Shown piece after piece: positions 35,532-48,900 of a DNA stretch of 64,000 nucleotides. The notes beneath the pieces were generated by a model. It was not told where the DNA came from. It searched no databases and saw only the letters and a program-made list of their open reading frames with translations. Where the stretch lies: contig OW121742.1 in assembly GCA_933228675.1 (NCBI GenBank), forward strand, positions 110,020,493 to 110,084,492, written 5' to 3'. The first letter of the stretch is position 1, and each line of letters begins with the position of its first letter. Source of the DNA: Stomorhina lunata (Eukaryota; Arthropoda; Insecta; Diptera; Rhiniidae). The translations under genes and the position numbers were made by a program.

Positions 35532-38500
35532 ATGTCTGCTACTCCACCAAGAATGAATGAAGATTTGCTGGGCGGTAAGTTGTTTAGTATGTTTTGTCCA
35601 TTTTTGGTTAGGTTTTTCTTTAATTTATTAACATTTTCTGTATGTAATATTAAAAAAAGAAATATCAAAAACAGAAGTTGCGACGACGGCCATATTTGTT
35701 TTTAGTTTTACATTACCAAACCCCCAATGTATCTTTTTCCTTCTTTTTTGCAGCTGGCTTTGTTTACAATGCCAGCTTTTGTTTCAACACAGAGATTGTA
35801 GCGAATAAAAATTGTTATTCTTTTGTTTTGCTAAGTCTGTTTTATTCATACAAATTTGTAGGTTTAAAAGTGTGTACGTGCCTTTGTATACAAGATTTTT
35901 CTTAGTATGTACTTGTTGTTTATGGAATTTTGTAAATTTCTTTATTTGTTGTTGCTGGAACTGTTTTTTCTTCTTATTTTGCTCTCTGAGTAAGCATTAT
36001 TTTTGTTGTCATTCCTTATTCTTTTTTAAAACTGAAAAAGAAAAACAACAACATGAAAACAAATAACAAAACAAGTCTTTTCAAGTTGAAAATTTCAACT
36101 ATGAATAGGTGTGTGTGTTGGTGTAAGTCTTGTAAAAAAATGACTCGTACGATTAAATGAATAAGGTTACCATCTTGTGTTTTTAGATAGTAAAATGTAG
36201 CCAGCTTCTTTAAAAAGCCGGTTCCAATTTTGTCTCAGAGATTATTAACCTTTGAACTTTTTGGAGTACAAAAATCGTTTAAATTACTGTTTAACTCAAA
36301 AATAATTTATAAAATATAAATATACCTAAATAAAATCCCCTTTTAATAAAATATGCGCATGTTTGGGGCTTCTTTCATATTCAAACACCCTTATTTTGAA
36401 TTTTTAGGGTTGTTAGCCTATCATTCAAATTTTTACGTATCTAATATCACGTATTCCGAAAAAATTCGCTTAGCCTCTTTAAAATTACATTTGTTCATAT
36501 TAATTTTAACTAAACACCATCATCCTAAATTAGTTTTCAAATAAAATATATGCTTAAAATTAATAGACCTTAACATTTTATAAACCAAAAAAAAAAAGAT
36601 AACACTTTTCAACAAAGGCAGTTATAATAAATTAAAATATTTTATAGGTTTTTGTTTTTAAATTCCGTTTATCTGGTATTTCTTTTTCATTCCAAACTTC
36701 TGCGCATTATTTAATTTGTTGTGTGTACTAAGTTTTCAAAATCATGTATCTAAATATAGCAACAAGCATGTTTTTTTCTTATTTTGTTTATATTTTTTCT
36801 TTTATTGTTAAACAAAAATTTAGGCTTAATTTACGAAGAGGCATAAAAAAAGCTTTTGACGTCACTGGAAAAACAAAGAAGTTTTTTTTTCCTCAAATTC
36901 TTTGTTTTTATACCATTCTTGGTTATCCACGATAATGCAGTATATAGTATATGTTAGTCATTCTATTAGTTTATTTGCCGTTTTGTTTTGGAACGTAAAA
37001 AATTTTATATCTATTATTCAGATTAATACGATGGTGGCTCAATAAGTCTGGGACTTTTTTTTAATAAAACACAGGTTTTTATATTAAAAGTTATTTTATG
37101 TTTTCTTAATGAGTTCTATGCACTTACAGGAGATTTCAGAACAATTATATAGACCTGAACAATTATAAAACCCCCAACATTTAGATATATACTATTTCGA
37201 AGCTTTTAAAGATGTACTTCAAAATCCAAAAAAAATTCTTCATTAATTTATTATATTTCAACTTAAATATTAGATTTTTCTAGTAATTTTAATTTGAGTT
37301 TAAATTAAACAATTAGTTGATTTCCCTTTAATATTAATTTTAAAAACTTTCGAAAACGAAAACGACTTGAACAAATGGAAAGACGTCATTTTAGTTGGAA
37401 ATTTTAAATTATATTATAGAAAAAAAAAAATGCAAACAAAAAAGCAAAATTACGTTCAAAACAAAGAATCGTCTATAAAAGGTGGGGGATATTTTGCAAA
37501 GTTTATTAACACTTCACATTGGGGGAAAACGACACAAACAAAAACAAGAGAACTCGAGGAAACTGCAAAATATACTGAAGATGAGTGAAAAAAGGTAAAC
37601 TGCAATACAGGCACGTAAGCAAAAGTTGAATGTAATGGGAAAATTTGTATACTAGACAATACAAAAATTACAGGCAATTGCTTTTAAAATATAGATACAA
37701 ACTTGTACATGTCTATTGTATAGTAGGTATATTGAAGTAATTAAATATAATTAGTAGCTTTATATTTTATCAGTTTGAGAGATTTGTAATTATTTTGACA
37801 TAAATATTTTAAAATACTTTTACGTTTTTTTTTTTTAAATTAAGAACTAAGTTTATAAAAATTGACCACATTATGATTTTATTACTAAAATAGTAAACCA
37901 CATTTCTGATTAAAAATTTAAACTATTTCTTTTGATATTTTGTTTTGAAAATGGTATAAGGAGTGTTCCGAATAAAACTTAAAACTTGAATGTATAAAAG
38001 TTCTTAAAAATTATTTCTGAACTTTATATGACTTTCAGCCCCACATAAAATTTGGGTCTATGATCGAATATATTCAAGCATTTTACTGCACAAGTAGGGG
38101 TTAATTGAATTTTCTACTTTACTAATATCTGTTAGAACTTTTCTTCAACACTCTTTAATTCAATATTTTTGTTCATTAATATCCTCAAAATTTCTTATTT
38201 TTCTCATATTTCTATTTGTTAGTTAAAATAACAGGTAATTTGGGAAATGCCATAAATCTCTTAGATAAATGAATTTGACACGGCGGCTTAGGTCGTTTTG
38301 AACTATTACACCCGCTTGTAAACAAACACATATGTCATATTTAGATTGTCACGTACTTTCAAGAGTCAAAACCACCACCAGTTTTTTTTCTAAAAAATAT
38401 CCTGTTAATAATAACATTTATTTTTGGAAAATTGAGAAAAAGGACATTCATTGTTTATTTTTGATTTTTAAAACTAAATCATGTTAGCAGACACTCCTTT

Positions 38501-41500
38501 TGTGTATTTTGAAAATGGTTAAATGATGAGGATTTAAAAATCAGGTAGTAGTTTTCGAGTTTAAAAATAAAGTTTTCAAGGATTTGTCTTAAACAGGTTT
38601 CATTTGAAAATTTTGCTTTAAAAATTATTTATAGACATGCTAAAATGAATACAGTTTTTTTTTTTACATTCAAGGTCTTTTTATAAGAAATAAATATTGT
38701 TTTTCAAGTACGTACCTACTTGTTTTTGGTTTATAATTTTTTTTTTTCAAATTTATAAATACGCTTTTTGCTTTTTAACAGGTTTTACACATGTTTTTTG
38801 CTTTCTTAACTTGTTGCTTTAGATTATGTTATTTTTTTTGTAATTATTAAACATTTTCTACTTCAAGATTTTTCTTGTCTATAGGTATTACATTTCTATA
38901 CGTAAAGGGAATTTCTTATCAGTATTTATTTTTTGCTTACTTTTCTATTGGCAATTTTTTGTGTAATTATTTGTTTTTGCTGTCGTCGTTGCAGACAAAC
39001 AAATTAAAAATTATCAATTCAATTTATTTTCAATATATTGAGGTTAGGCACGTTATTTTATAGTATAAGAAATGCTGACGAAAATCACGGTGGGTTCAAA
39101 ATTTAAAAAAATAAATTTTCTGAGAAAAAATTTATTTATTAAAAATTTTTTTGATATAAAAAATTTAAACTTAAATTAATGCTTCTGGTAAATTCTATTT
39201 TAAAATTAATAAGTTATATGAAATTAAACTAATGTCATAAGCCAATTAAATAATTTTGATTTGAATTCAATATACAAATAGCTGATTTAATAAAAATTAA
39301 AGTTTTATTGACAAAAAAATCTAAGGATATTTTTTTCAATTTTTTTTTTTAATTTTCCATACGAAATTCCTAAAATAAACTTTTGGTGAATTTTTAATTC
39401 GTTTATGAATTAGGAATAAATATTTAACTTTGGCATACTGCATAGAACCACGATAATGTATTTTGAAAACTTGGCAGTACTGTTGCATGAAAGCAAAAAT
39501 CCAAATAAACACCAAAGCAAAATAACGGCAGCTTACATATGTATGTAGGTATATGATTTCTTTGTTTACAAAAGAGTTGTTTACATAACGCGTTAGTTAT
39601 CAAATGACAAATATAATAAACAATGTTGCCCTACTAAACAAATGAAGGGATAAAACAAATATTGCCTTTAATGACCATCATATTCTAAAGTTAATTTGAT
39701 GAAATTTGGCACAGATCATTTTTTAAAAGTGGGACTATTGCTACTGAAATTCGTCAAAATCGGTCCAATATTTATGGTACCTCCCATAGGTTTCACTTCC
39801 CTTCTTCTTCTTCTGTTATCCTTGACACCCAGTGGAGCATAGGGCCTCTGGTTTTATTCATCAAGATGTTCTTGCATAGATTAGGCACCTCCAAAATCCT
39901 TGTGCCAGCTGCCGTAGCAGGGGGATTTCTCGCTTGAATGTTTCTTTCCATGCTTAAAACATCGTAAGTGCTAAGTCGATGGATGATGAGTCCAAAGACA
40001 AGACATTTGTAAAGAGAGCCGCTCGATCCGAGACAGACGGCCGCTTGCAGCCGCAACTAACATGTTGAGCAGACGCTACAGTTTCGTACTTTTCCAAGTA
40101 CAATTATCTTAGACCCTTAGAACAAATACGTCGGAATGGCTCTAAGATACCTCCCCCTCACGTTAGCCTAGACCTAGAATCCCCCTCGGGTTGTTTACCG
40201 CATCTTCAACTAGGTTGCTCAGGTTTCCAGGATGTACCACGAGGAGGTGTGAGTAGGAATTGAATACAGTTATTACCTGTTAGCCGGAAACCCAGGCTAA
40301 CAACTGCATCCCATTTTAGGTCCCACTTCCCGGAATTAATATATTGGCCACAAATATCAATATTTTTTCATAAAATTTAAATTAAATACTGCTTATGTAA
40401 ACTAAAATCACAGTATCAAATTTCGTTGAAATCGGTCCACATTTGACCATAGCTCCCATACAAACTCTTCTGTCAAAACGTACTAAATGAGACAAAAATC
40501 TCTAAAACGCTAATAAATCTGATGACACATAATTTTTGTAAAACTTGTAATCAATTTGCCAAATTTCAAGATTATCGGTCCACATTTGACCCTAGCTCTC
40601 ATATAAGTCCAAATGACGGAAACAGCTTAAATATATAAGTTTTGAAAAAATGTTTTTATGATGGCAAAATTTAGAAAATATTTGCCTTTATACAGAAAAA
40701 AGAACACCTTTGGCCTTAGTGGAGATGGGTATCGTATGGTCGGTCTTGACCGACTATAGCACTTTCTTACTTGTTATGCTTTAAATTTTTGTTTCGAAAA
40801 TAATTTTCTTCGAATCAAGAGTAAGTTCCCTAGTATGAGCAATATTTGTGATCGATAGAAATTGTATATTCCAGAATTAGATCCTATGGGAGTTAGACGA
40901 AAAAAAGACTTATTTCGACAATTTCAGTAACATTAACTTACTTAACTTACTGACAAGTTTCATCAAATGATCTATAAACGCAAATTGTTGAATTCTAAAT
41001 AAATAAATATGCACTCCTTATTTTGAAAATGGTATAAGTCCACATTTCAAAAAAAAGGTAAATAAATACATTTAGCCCTTAATAAATAAATAAATAAATT
41101 TGATTAGTTCTAATCAAAATTAAAAAAAATCTTTAATTAGATTACCCACATTTTTAAAAACACTAAAACGCAAAATACTTTATATGTCATTGAAAAAATA
41201 AATATATTAAAACCACTTTCAAAATAAGGTATTCATGTATAAAATGTATCTTTCTTTCTAATATTTTCTCCCACACTGTAAATTGCAATTTAAGTCAATC
41301 ACGTTTAAAAAAAACTATTGCAGTTTTTTATTTCTATTCATTTTTTACGGTCAATCAAACATAATAAATTTTAAAAAATTCAAGTTTTTTCTATCTCGAT
41401 AACAATTGCGGTAATTTAATATTTTAAGGGGAAAAAATTTATATAACAAAATCTCATGCAATAATTAAGTAGACATGTACCTTATGTATCTTATAACGCT

Positions 41501-44500
41501 TAAAAAAATTGTAATCAAAACGTGATAAAGAACATGTATAGTTTTTTTAAATTTGGAAAAGTTCAACTGAAATTTGTATTGAACAATTTTTTACACTTGT
41601 AATAAAACATCAGGTTTTCATCAAAATCGTTTAAAAATAAATGTATTTTAAGGTTATAAATTTATTTGTAAAATGAAATTCAGACACTTTTTCTTATTTA
41701 TTTCATTCATTAAATCGAGTAAAAATTTTAACGTGTGCATTGTTCTGTTTGTTTAGTTTTGCCGCGTCATAACGGCTTGTTTAAGTGCTTTCAAAGCAAT
41801 TGAATGTTAATTTGACGCCCCATTTGCTTTCCCTTCCATTTGATGGGGTTTTATTTCTTTATATGTCTATAGTAAATATTTTTAAGCGTTTGTTAAACTT
41901 ATACTATAAAGTGTACCACTGTTTTTTTTTATAGTACATATTTGAACGAGTACATGTCTCGTCGGTTCATTTATGGCTCTCTATACTGCACACACATATT
42001 TATTAATGATAAAAAAAATATTAAGACGCAAAACAGTTTTGTGAGTTTGAAATTTTATTTGTCTGATTTGTGTGTTTTTGAATTTATTTTTTCCTTTTTG
42101 TCTTTTCTCTGAGACCGCCTTATGTTTAAGTTAGACAAAAAGTCTTTTGACACCATTTTTCTTTTAATAATTTAAACAACTTTTTATGTGTATTTACATT
42201 TAGTTTGTTAAATAAACACATATTGGAAAATAAAATGTTATTTAAATTTAAAGATTTTTTTCCACCATATGGTTTAGTATTAAACATTTTTGAGTTTATA
42301 TGGGAAAATTTAATGTCTAAATTGTGTTTTCATTCATGTAATACAAATTTATACAGAATCCAAACTACCACGCATTTTGCTTTATTTACATTTATTTAAC
42401 TGATCTGGCAACATTATGTTTCTTAACTCTGTTTTTGTTTTGGTTTTTTCTTATCTATTACCCCTATCCACCCCCTATTTATTGTATTTCTATTTCTATT
42501 ATTTATGTATTTGATAACTGTAATTTCCTGACAATTGATATCTTTTGCCTGTGAGTATGTTTACATTGTTTTTGTATGTTATCTTCTTTCGGTATGCGTG
42601 TATGTTTACATTTGGCTTACACTAAAAGAAATTATATATGTATATGAAATTATGGAGATCATTTTTTAATTACACATTTGTTGTTTTTAAGAGAATGCAA
42701 CTGGAATTATAATTTTGTTTAATCACGCGTTAAAAAAATCTGAAAATTTTAATTACCATTTGTTATTTTGTTTATTTTCAATATTTGTTTTTTAAATTTT
42801 GCTTATTTCTTTGTGAAATTTTGTTTGGTTTTTTTGTTGTTAACGGATACGTTTTTAAACTTATCTTTGTTTTTATTGTATTTTTTCTTATCAATTTGTG
42901 TCAAACGTATTGATTAACCGCCAACAACCTTGTAGGTAAATAATATTGGGTAAATAATTAATACAAGTTTAGGCAATTATTGATAAGGAAGGTAGTGATA
43001 GATAAATATTGAATTAGATTTTATATCAAAAATAGAGGAACATAATTCCGCTGCTGGACCGAATTGAAACATCACATTAAAAAAATTGCAAATCATAATA
43101 AACCATTGTTAATACGCTCTGAGTTGGTAGGATTTCCTTAACGTAGTCATTTGGCTTTATTGAAATATAATAATCCCTTGATATACTTTAGTTTTGGGTT
43201 CATCACCATCTTTCGTGCACCTCTGGAAATTGTGAGTCAGATGCGGCTTTTTGCGCTCTGTTAAATGATATCGTACAGATCTAGAGATCTTGGGTGTGGT
43301 ATACTCAATACCATAGCTGTATAGTGTGATTAAAATAAAAAATAAAACTACTTTTTGAATTATTTCAATTATTTGTTACTTAATATGAATAATTGTTATT
43401 CTATTTCATGAATTTTAAATTAAATTATTTGCTTGATTTATTCCTTCTAAAAGAAATTAAATTAAAGTATAAATTATTATTCTTAATATAAACAAGTAAG
43501 AGTGGTATATTCGGCTTTGCCGAATCTTGGATACCCTTCACCAATGGTGTTCTAAAAGTAAAGTACAAAATCGTAAGAATATATTGATAATTATATAGTT
43601 CTTGATTACTGACTAAGTTGAGCTCCACACAAATGCTTGATATGTATATTAATTTTCTGTTGTTCGTACTCAATGTAATTCCTAGCAATATTTGGTTATA
43701 CTAGTATTATATGCAAAGAGTCTTTAAAATTAAGAGTCGGAAAACGAAAAGCTTTTCGGTGGCGTCATCATTTAGAATAGTTATGGACCCAAAGGTTAGG
43801 TTGGGCAGGTGGCTGATGTCTAGCTTAGAAATAAAATAGACACATATTTTACGAACATTTAATAAAGTTCGATAGACCAGATAAACCATGCAGAAAAGAT
43901 GCTTCAAGATGTAGATGCCCTTAGATTTGCAAAAGCACATCGATATGATGAAGATTAAGTATTTTGGCATGCAACCCAAAAACACAGTGCCCAGTGAGGG
44001 TTCTGCACTTTAATTAATTGGTACGAATTATCCAACTAGTAGAAGTTCTTGATTAGTTATGTAAAACTCTGAAGTTAGCGGACTGATTTAGGTAAAAGCT
44101 TTAACAATGATTGTCAATGTATATAAGCCTTAAAATTATAGGGTATACACTCTTAGTTTTAGATACATACGTGAAATATATAGCTTTTGAATGGATGAAT
44201 ATCAGCTTTGTCGGAAAAGTTATTAAAGATTTACTTGTTTATCTGTAGTTAGTTAATTAATTAAAATGAACACTTCATCAATAATATTTGGGATGTATTG
44301 TGCTTTCGATCTGTCCGATGGATGTTTGGAAAGTTTTGCTCTAGTTCTTTGTGCAGTCATAGTGTGATTTAATTTATCAGCATTAAAGTGATTCCCGGTC
44401 GGGGTTATATGGGAGATTTCACTAAATGTGAACATTTTCAATACCGAACTTTTCAGGAAATCAGAAATACTTTTGTCAAATGTTGTCCCTCTAGAAAGTT

Positions 44501-45925
44501 TATTTTAGGCGCTATCGCCTTGAATAACAATATTGTACAATGTCTTTATACTAAATATCATTATCGTATCTATTATAATTTGTAATTTATTAGCTACTAA
44601 GAGCTTGCCTTAGGCGAAGTTATACTGGAGCAATTGTCAAACGTGAACGGATTTCTCCCAATTGCAATTAAAAAACTTAAATTATCGTTGATATGTGAGA
44701 TACATACATGCATATGTAGGTTTTGAACGGATATCATGTACTTAGCTGCATTTTTTGACTTCTTAGGAAGATTACCTATAAATTGATATATAATACATTC
44801 TCAAACGTTATCATAATGTTCAAAAGTCAGACACAAAATTGAGATAAATGCAGTGTGTCTGTCAACTAAAATCAGATTTGTGGAGCTCCTGGATTTTACA
44901 CAAAATTTTAGGATATTGTCCCACCTGAATTTAATCATTGTCGATCAAAACACCTGAAATATCGCATAAACGCAAATGCATCAGAATTTAGGACGCTATT
45001 AAATTTCATCAAAATAAACACCTGATATCGACAAAACCGGAGCTCCAAGAACTTGACTACAACAGAAAAAAGGACAGACAGGTAGACGGACGGACAGACA
45101 GGTAGACGGACGGACAAACAAACAGACGGACGGACGGACGTAGCGAAATCGATTCCCCTGCCGATTCTGAGTTGATCGGTACAATTTGACTGGTATTCAT
45201 AATCAGATTTGTGGAGTATATATATCAGATTTTAGGAAATCCACCCACAAAGAACGACGTCAAATTTCATCACAATCGGTCCATAAACACCTGAGATATC
45301 GCTGAAACAATACTCACAAAATGTAAACAAAATTTCTTAGACACGTACTTTGGGCAATTTGCTGTACATCAAATGTAGTGTTTTGGCGGCATCTCAATTG
45401 TTTATAGACCGCTTTTGATAAAATTTTATAACACGCTTGGCGGGGGAATTTCCTAAAATCTGATATAAAATTTATGTATGTCCGTGCTAAAGGAGGATGG
45501 TTTTTTTCTATTTCTGCATTTCATTTTTTCATCAAACATTCTCTAATGCGTACTTTGGGCAATTTGCGATACATCAAATTTAGTGTTTTGGCAATATCTC
45601 AGTTGATTATAGACCGATTTTGATAAAATTTTACAGAGTGCTTTGGGAAACTATTTGCTACAATCTGATATATAACATATTATCACATGTATATCAGGAT
45701 TATCTTTTTTCTCTTGTTATTTAAAAGTGTGTTTCAATCAAAAATTTTAAAATTTTCGTCTAATTTTTGGTATTTTTTCGATATTTTCGGTGTTTATAAA
45801 CCGATTTTAATGAAATTAAATAGCGTTCATTGCGGGAGAATTTCCTAAAATCTGATATATAATTTATGTAGGTTCTTCCTCCAGGGGCTTCAGAAACTTG
45901 ATTTCAACAGACAGACAGACAGACG

Positions 45926-45957
<32 letters not shown>

Positions 45958-48900
45958 GACATCGCTTAATCGATTCTCCTCCCGATTCTGAGTCGATCGG
46001 TATAATTTTTATGGGGTCTACGATCACTAATAAAAAAATTACAAACGGAATCACAAACTTATAATACCCTTTCACCTATTGGTGAAGGGTATAATAAATT
46101 TTTCAGAAAATTATTTGAAAATTTTTGAATCCAATATTCTTCATTCTAAACAAAAATATCAAAATTTAAAATATTTGAATAATACTAGCAAGAATAATAT
46201 TCGATATTTTTTTATTCAAATATTGAAAAAATTCATATTTTTCCAACAATTTTATTTCAAACAAAATTTCTAAAATATTAAAATTTTTTATTTATTTCAA
46301 ACTTTTTGTATTGATTAATTTTATTCAAACCAAAAAATTAAGAATAAAATTTATTTCATACAATTTTGAAGAATTTTTTGAATCTTCAAACATTTAAAGT
46401 AAATAAATTTATTTGTTTTGAGATTTGAAAAATAAAACAAAAAATAATAATAACAAAAACTAAACTACTCTCAATACACATGAGCGTAAAGCAAAAATTC
46501 ATACAAGCGAAAATTGATTTTCCGTATTAAAAAACGACATTCTACATTTTAAGATACTTTTTTCTTTGGTATACATTAGTATAAAACTTGATTTCGTTAA
46601 ACCATGGTGTTGTGTTCAATTGGCCGATATATCTTATATCCGATAGATAATCCTAGTTCCAAGACAAAGATCCATGCTAACTTTAGTCAATATATCGTGA
46701 TTACAATGTACACATATTTCTATGCATTACAAACTTATGTATAAGCGAGTAAGATAATCCTATTAGTAATATAATTCTATAGTCACTTCTATGGTTATAT
46801 GATATGGACCAATAACGTTACAAATTTTAATAAATTCGAAGATACATATCTGTGCTAATTTTTTTATTTTTCACCATCTCGAGTCTATTTAACACTCCAG
46901 CTAGGTGGGTGATATGTATGTATTTAAGCTTTAAGAAAAATCTATAAAGCTTTTGATCCATATTCAACCAAGGGTATCAAAATGAAGTAGTTTTTTTTTA
47001 ATTTCACATTAAGAAATACATTACGATTTTGTCCAAAAAGTATTGGGATCTTCCATAATTTTCGCAATCAAAATATAGGTCGCAAAAAATTTTTATGAAA
47101 TTGGCTGAAATCGATCTATTATTTCGGAGAACTCACATTGGTCAGAATTCCCGGAATAAAAATGTTGACCACAAATTTGTGTATTTTGTATTTAATTTCG
47201 AAGAAATATTTATTTTACAAATAAAAATCATTGCACCAAATTTCGTTGCAATCGGAGATCAACCTGTTGACCAATTGCGCAATAAAAAAAAATATAAAAA
47301 GTTCATACAAGTTTGTTTACTTGGATCTTATTTCACCTTATTGTAAGGTAACATATGGTCGGTCTTTACCGGCACTTTTTGTTTTTACTTATTTTATCAA
47401 AAAACTGTGATCAGCGACGAACCTCAATTTAAATTGAATCAAAATTTAGGCTCATACCTAAGACCACAAATGTTGGCACCCTAAAATGCAATACTAAAGA
47501 TACACTCTCTATTAAAAATTATATAATGGATATCTTAACTTAATATCGAAAAAAATGTATTTTGTTGGTCGTTGGAAAATATGGTCACCATAACTATAAT
47601 AAATCTACTTGGATATTCGGTCAGCAGGCTGGACGAACATCATTAAATTCACCTAGAATGTGACTCTGAGTTGATTGCTGTACTTAAAGATGGATGTAAG
47701 ACTAATATTTTATTGCGTTAGAAATGCAGCACAAACCCAATATATCCTTTCCACCTATGGTGACGAAGGATAAAATTATTTCTATACTTAAAATATTTGT
47801 AAACTAAAATTTATGTCCGATCTTCTTTACCCACTTCAAACACTAGATCGTCTACATTATTATGATTATAATTATCACACCAAAAACCATCGTCTTCATT
47901 AAGTTTTTAATCTTTTTTTTATTTTAAAAAATCTGTAAACGATTTTCAATAGTCAAAAAATCTTGTTTGAAATAAATTCTCAAAATATTTTATTTTTACT
48001 GTTCACAGAAAATTTTGAAATAATCAAAAAAATTTGTTTGAATTAAAATTATTCAAAAAATTTTGTTGTGAATAAAATTATTCAAGCTAAATTTTCTTAA
48101 ATAAAAAAATTTTGGGAGTTTTGAAGAAATTTTAATTTTATTTACAAGCAATAAAATGAAATAAAGAAATATTTTATTTCTTTGAAAGGAATACAAATTT
48201 AAATTATTTCAATTTTAACAAAAAAATATTGATTTCATTTCAAAGTTTGTATTTGAAACGTAATGATTTTAAATAATAACTTAACATAATAAATCCAGAA
48301 AACCACATGCAAATTGTTATTTTATTTTAAACAATCTTAAATAATTCTAACTTAATTATATTCCTTGTAAGTAAACTAAAATACAAAATAATTAAATTTT
48401 GTTCAAAATTTTATATAAAAATAATCGAAATGTACAGCTATGCTCAATACATTGGATGTCGTCAAAAAAGTATTCTCCCAAACCTAAAGTATGCAGATTC
48501 AAGGAATCATATTTAGTTTCATTTTTATTTTTATAAATACACACACTGCTAACACTTAAATATCTTGTTAGTAACACCTTATAAGCTCCACATCCTTTGC
48601 AATATTGTCAATTTAGTTTTAGACATAGCTGTATAGTGTGATTAAAATAAAAAATAAAACTACTTTTTGAATTATTTCAATTATTTGTTACTTAATATGA
48701 ATAATTGTTATTCTATTTCATGAATTTTAAATTAAATTATTTGCTTGATTTATTCCTTCTAAAAGAAATTAAATTAAAGTATAAATTATTATTCTTAATA
48801 GAAATAAATTTTTCAGAAAATTATTTGAAAATTTTTGAATTCAATATTCTTCATTCTAAACAAAAATATCAAAATTTAATATATTTGAATAATACTAGCA

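Larger units (their letters stand above)
43312..48442. mobile_element. hAT-like non-autonomous element, copy 1, split by a 2.6-kb insertion
   Basis: It begins CATAGCTGTATAG and ends TGTACAGCTATG, short inverted repeats of the hAT type. Both sides carry the perfect 8-bp duplication CTCAATAC (43304-43311 and 48443-48450), diagnostic of hAT-like insertion. Apart from an insertion at 43489-46092 it is nearly identical to copy 2 along its length. No transposase frame is present. Confidence 0.92.

Noticed and set aside
35678..36066. Overlapping Phe/Cys/Leu-rich frames in BNIP3 intron 1
   Set aside because: Composition is what AT-rich T-strand DNA gives; there are no conserved motifs and the frames overlap each other.
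37033..37055. Irritans-type mariner end
   Set aside because: Only one end-like sequence (GGTGGCTCAATAAGTC) was found, without a partner, TA pair or transposase.
44935..45184. Cys/Val/Ser-rich small proteins, also at 45890-46075
   Set aside because: Translation of GACA/GACG microsatellites; both overlapping frames have the same low-complexity pattern.
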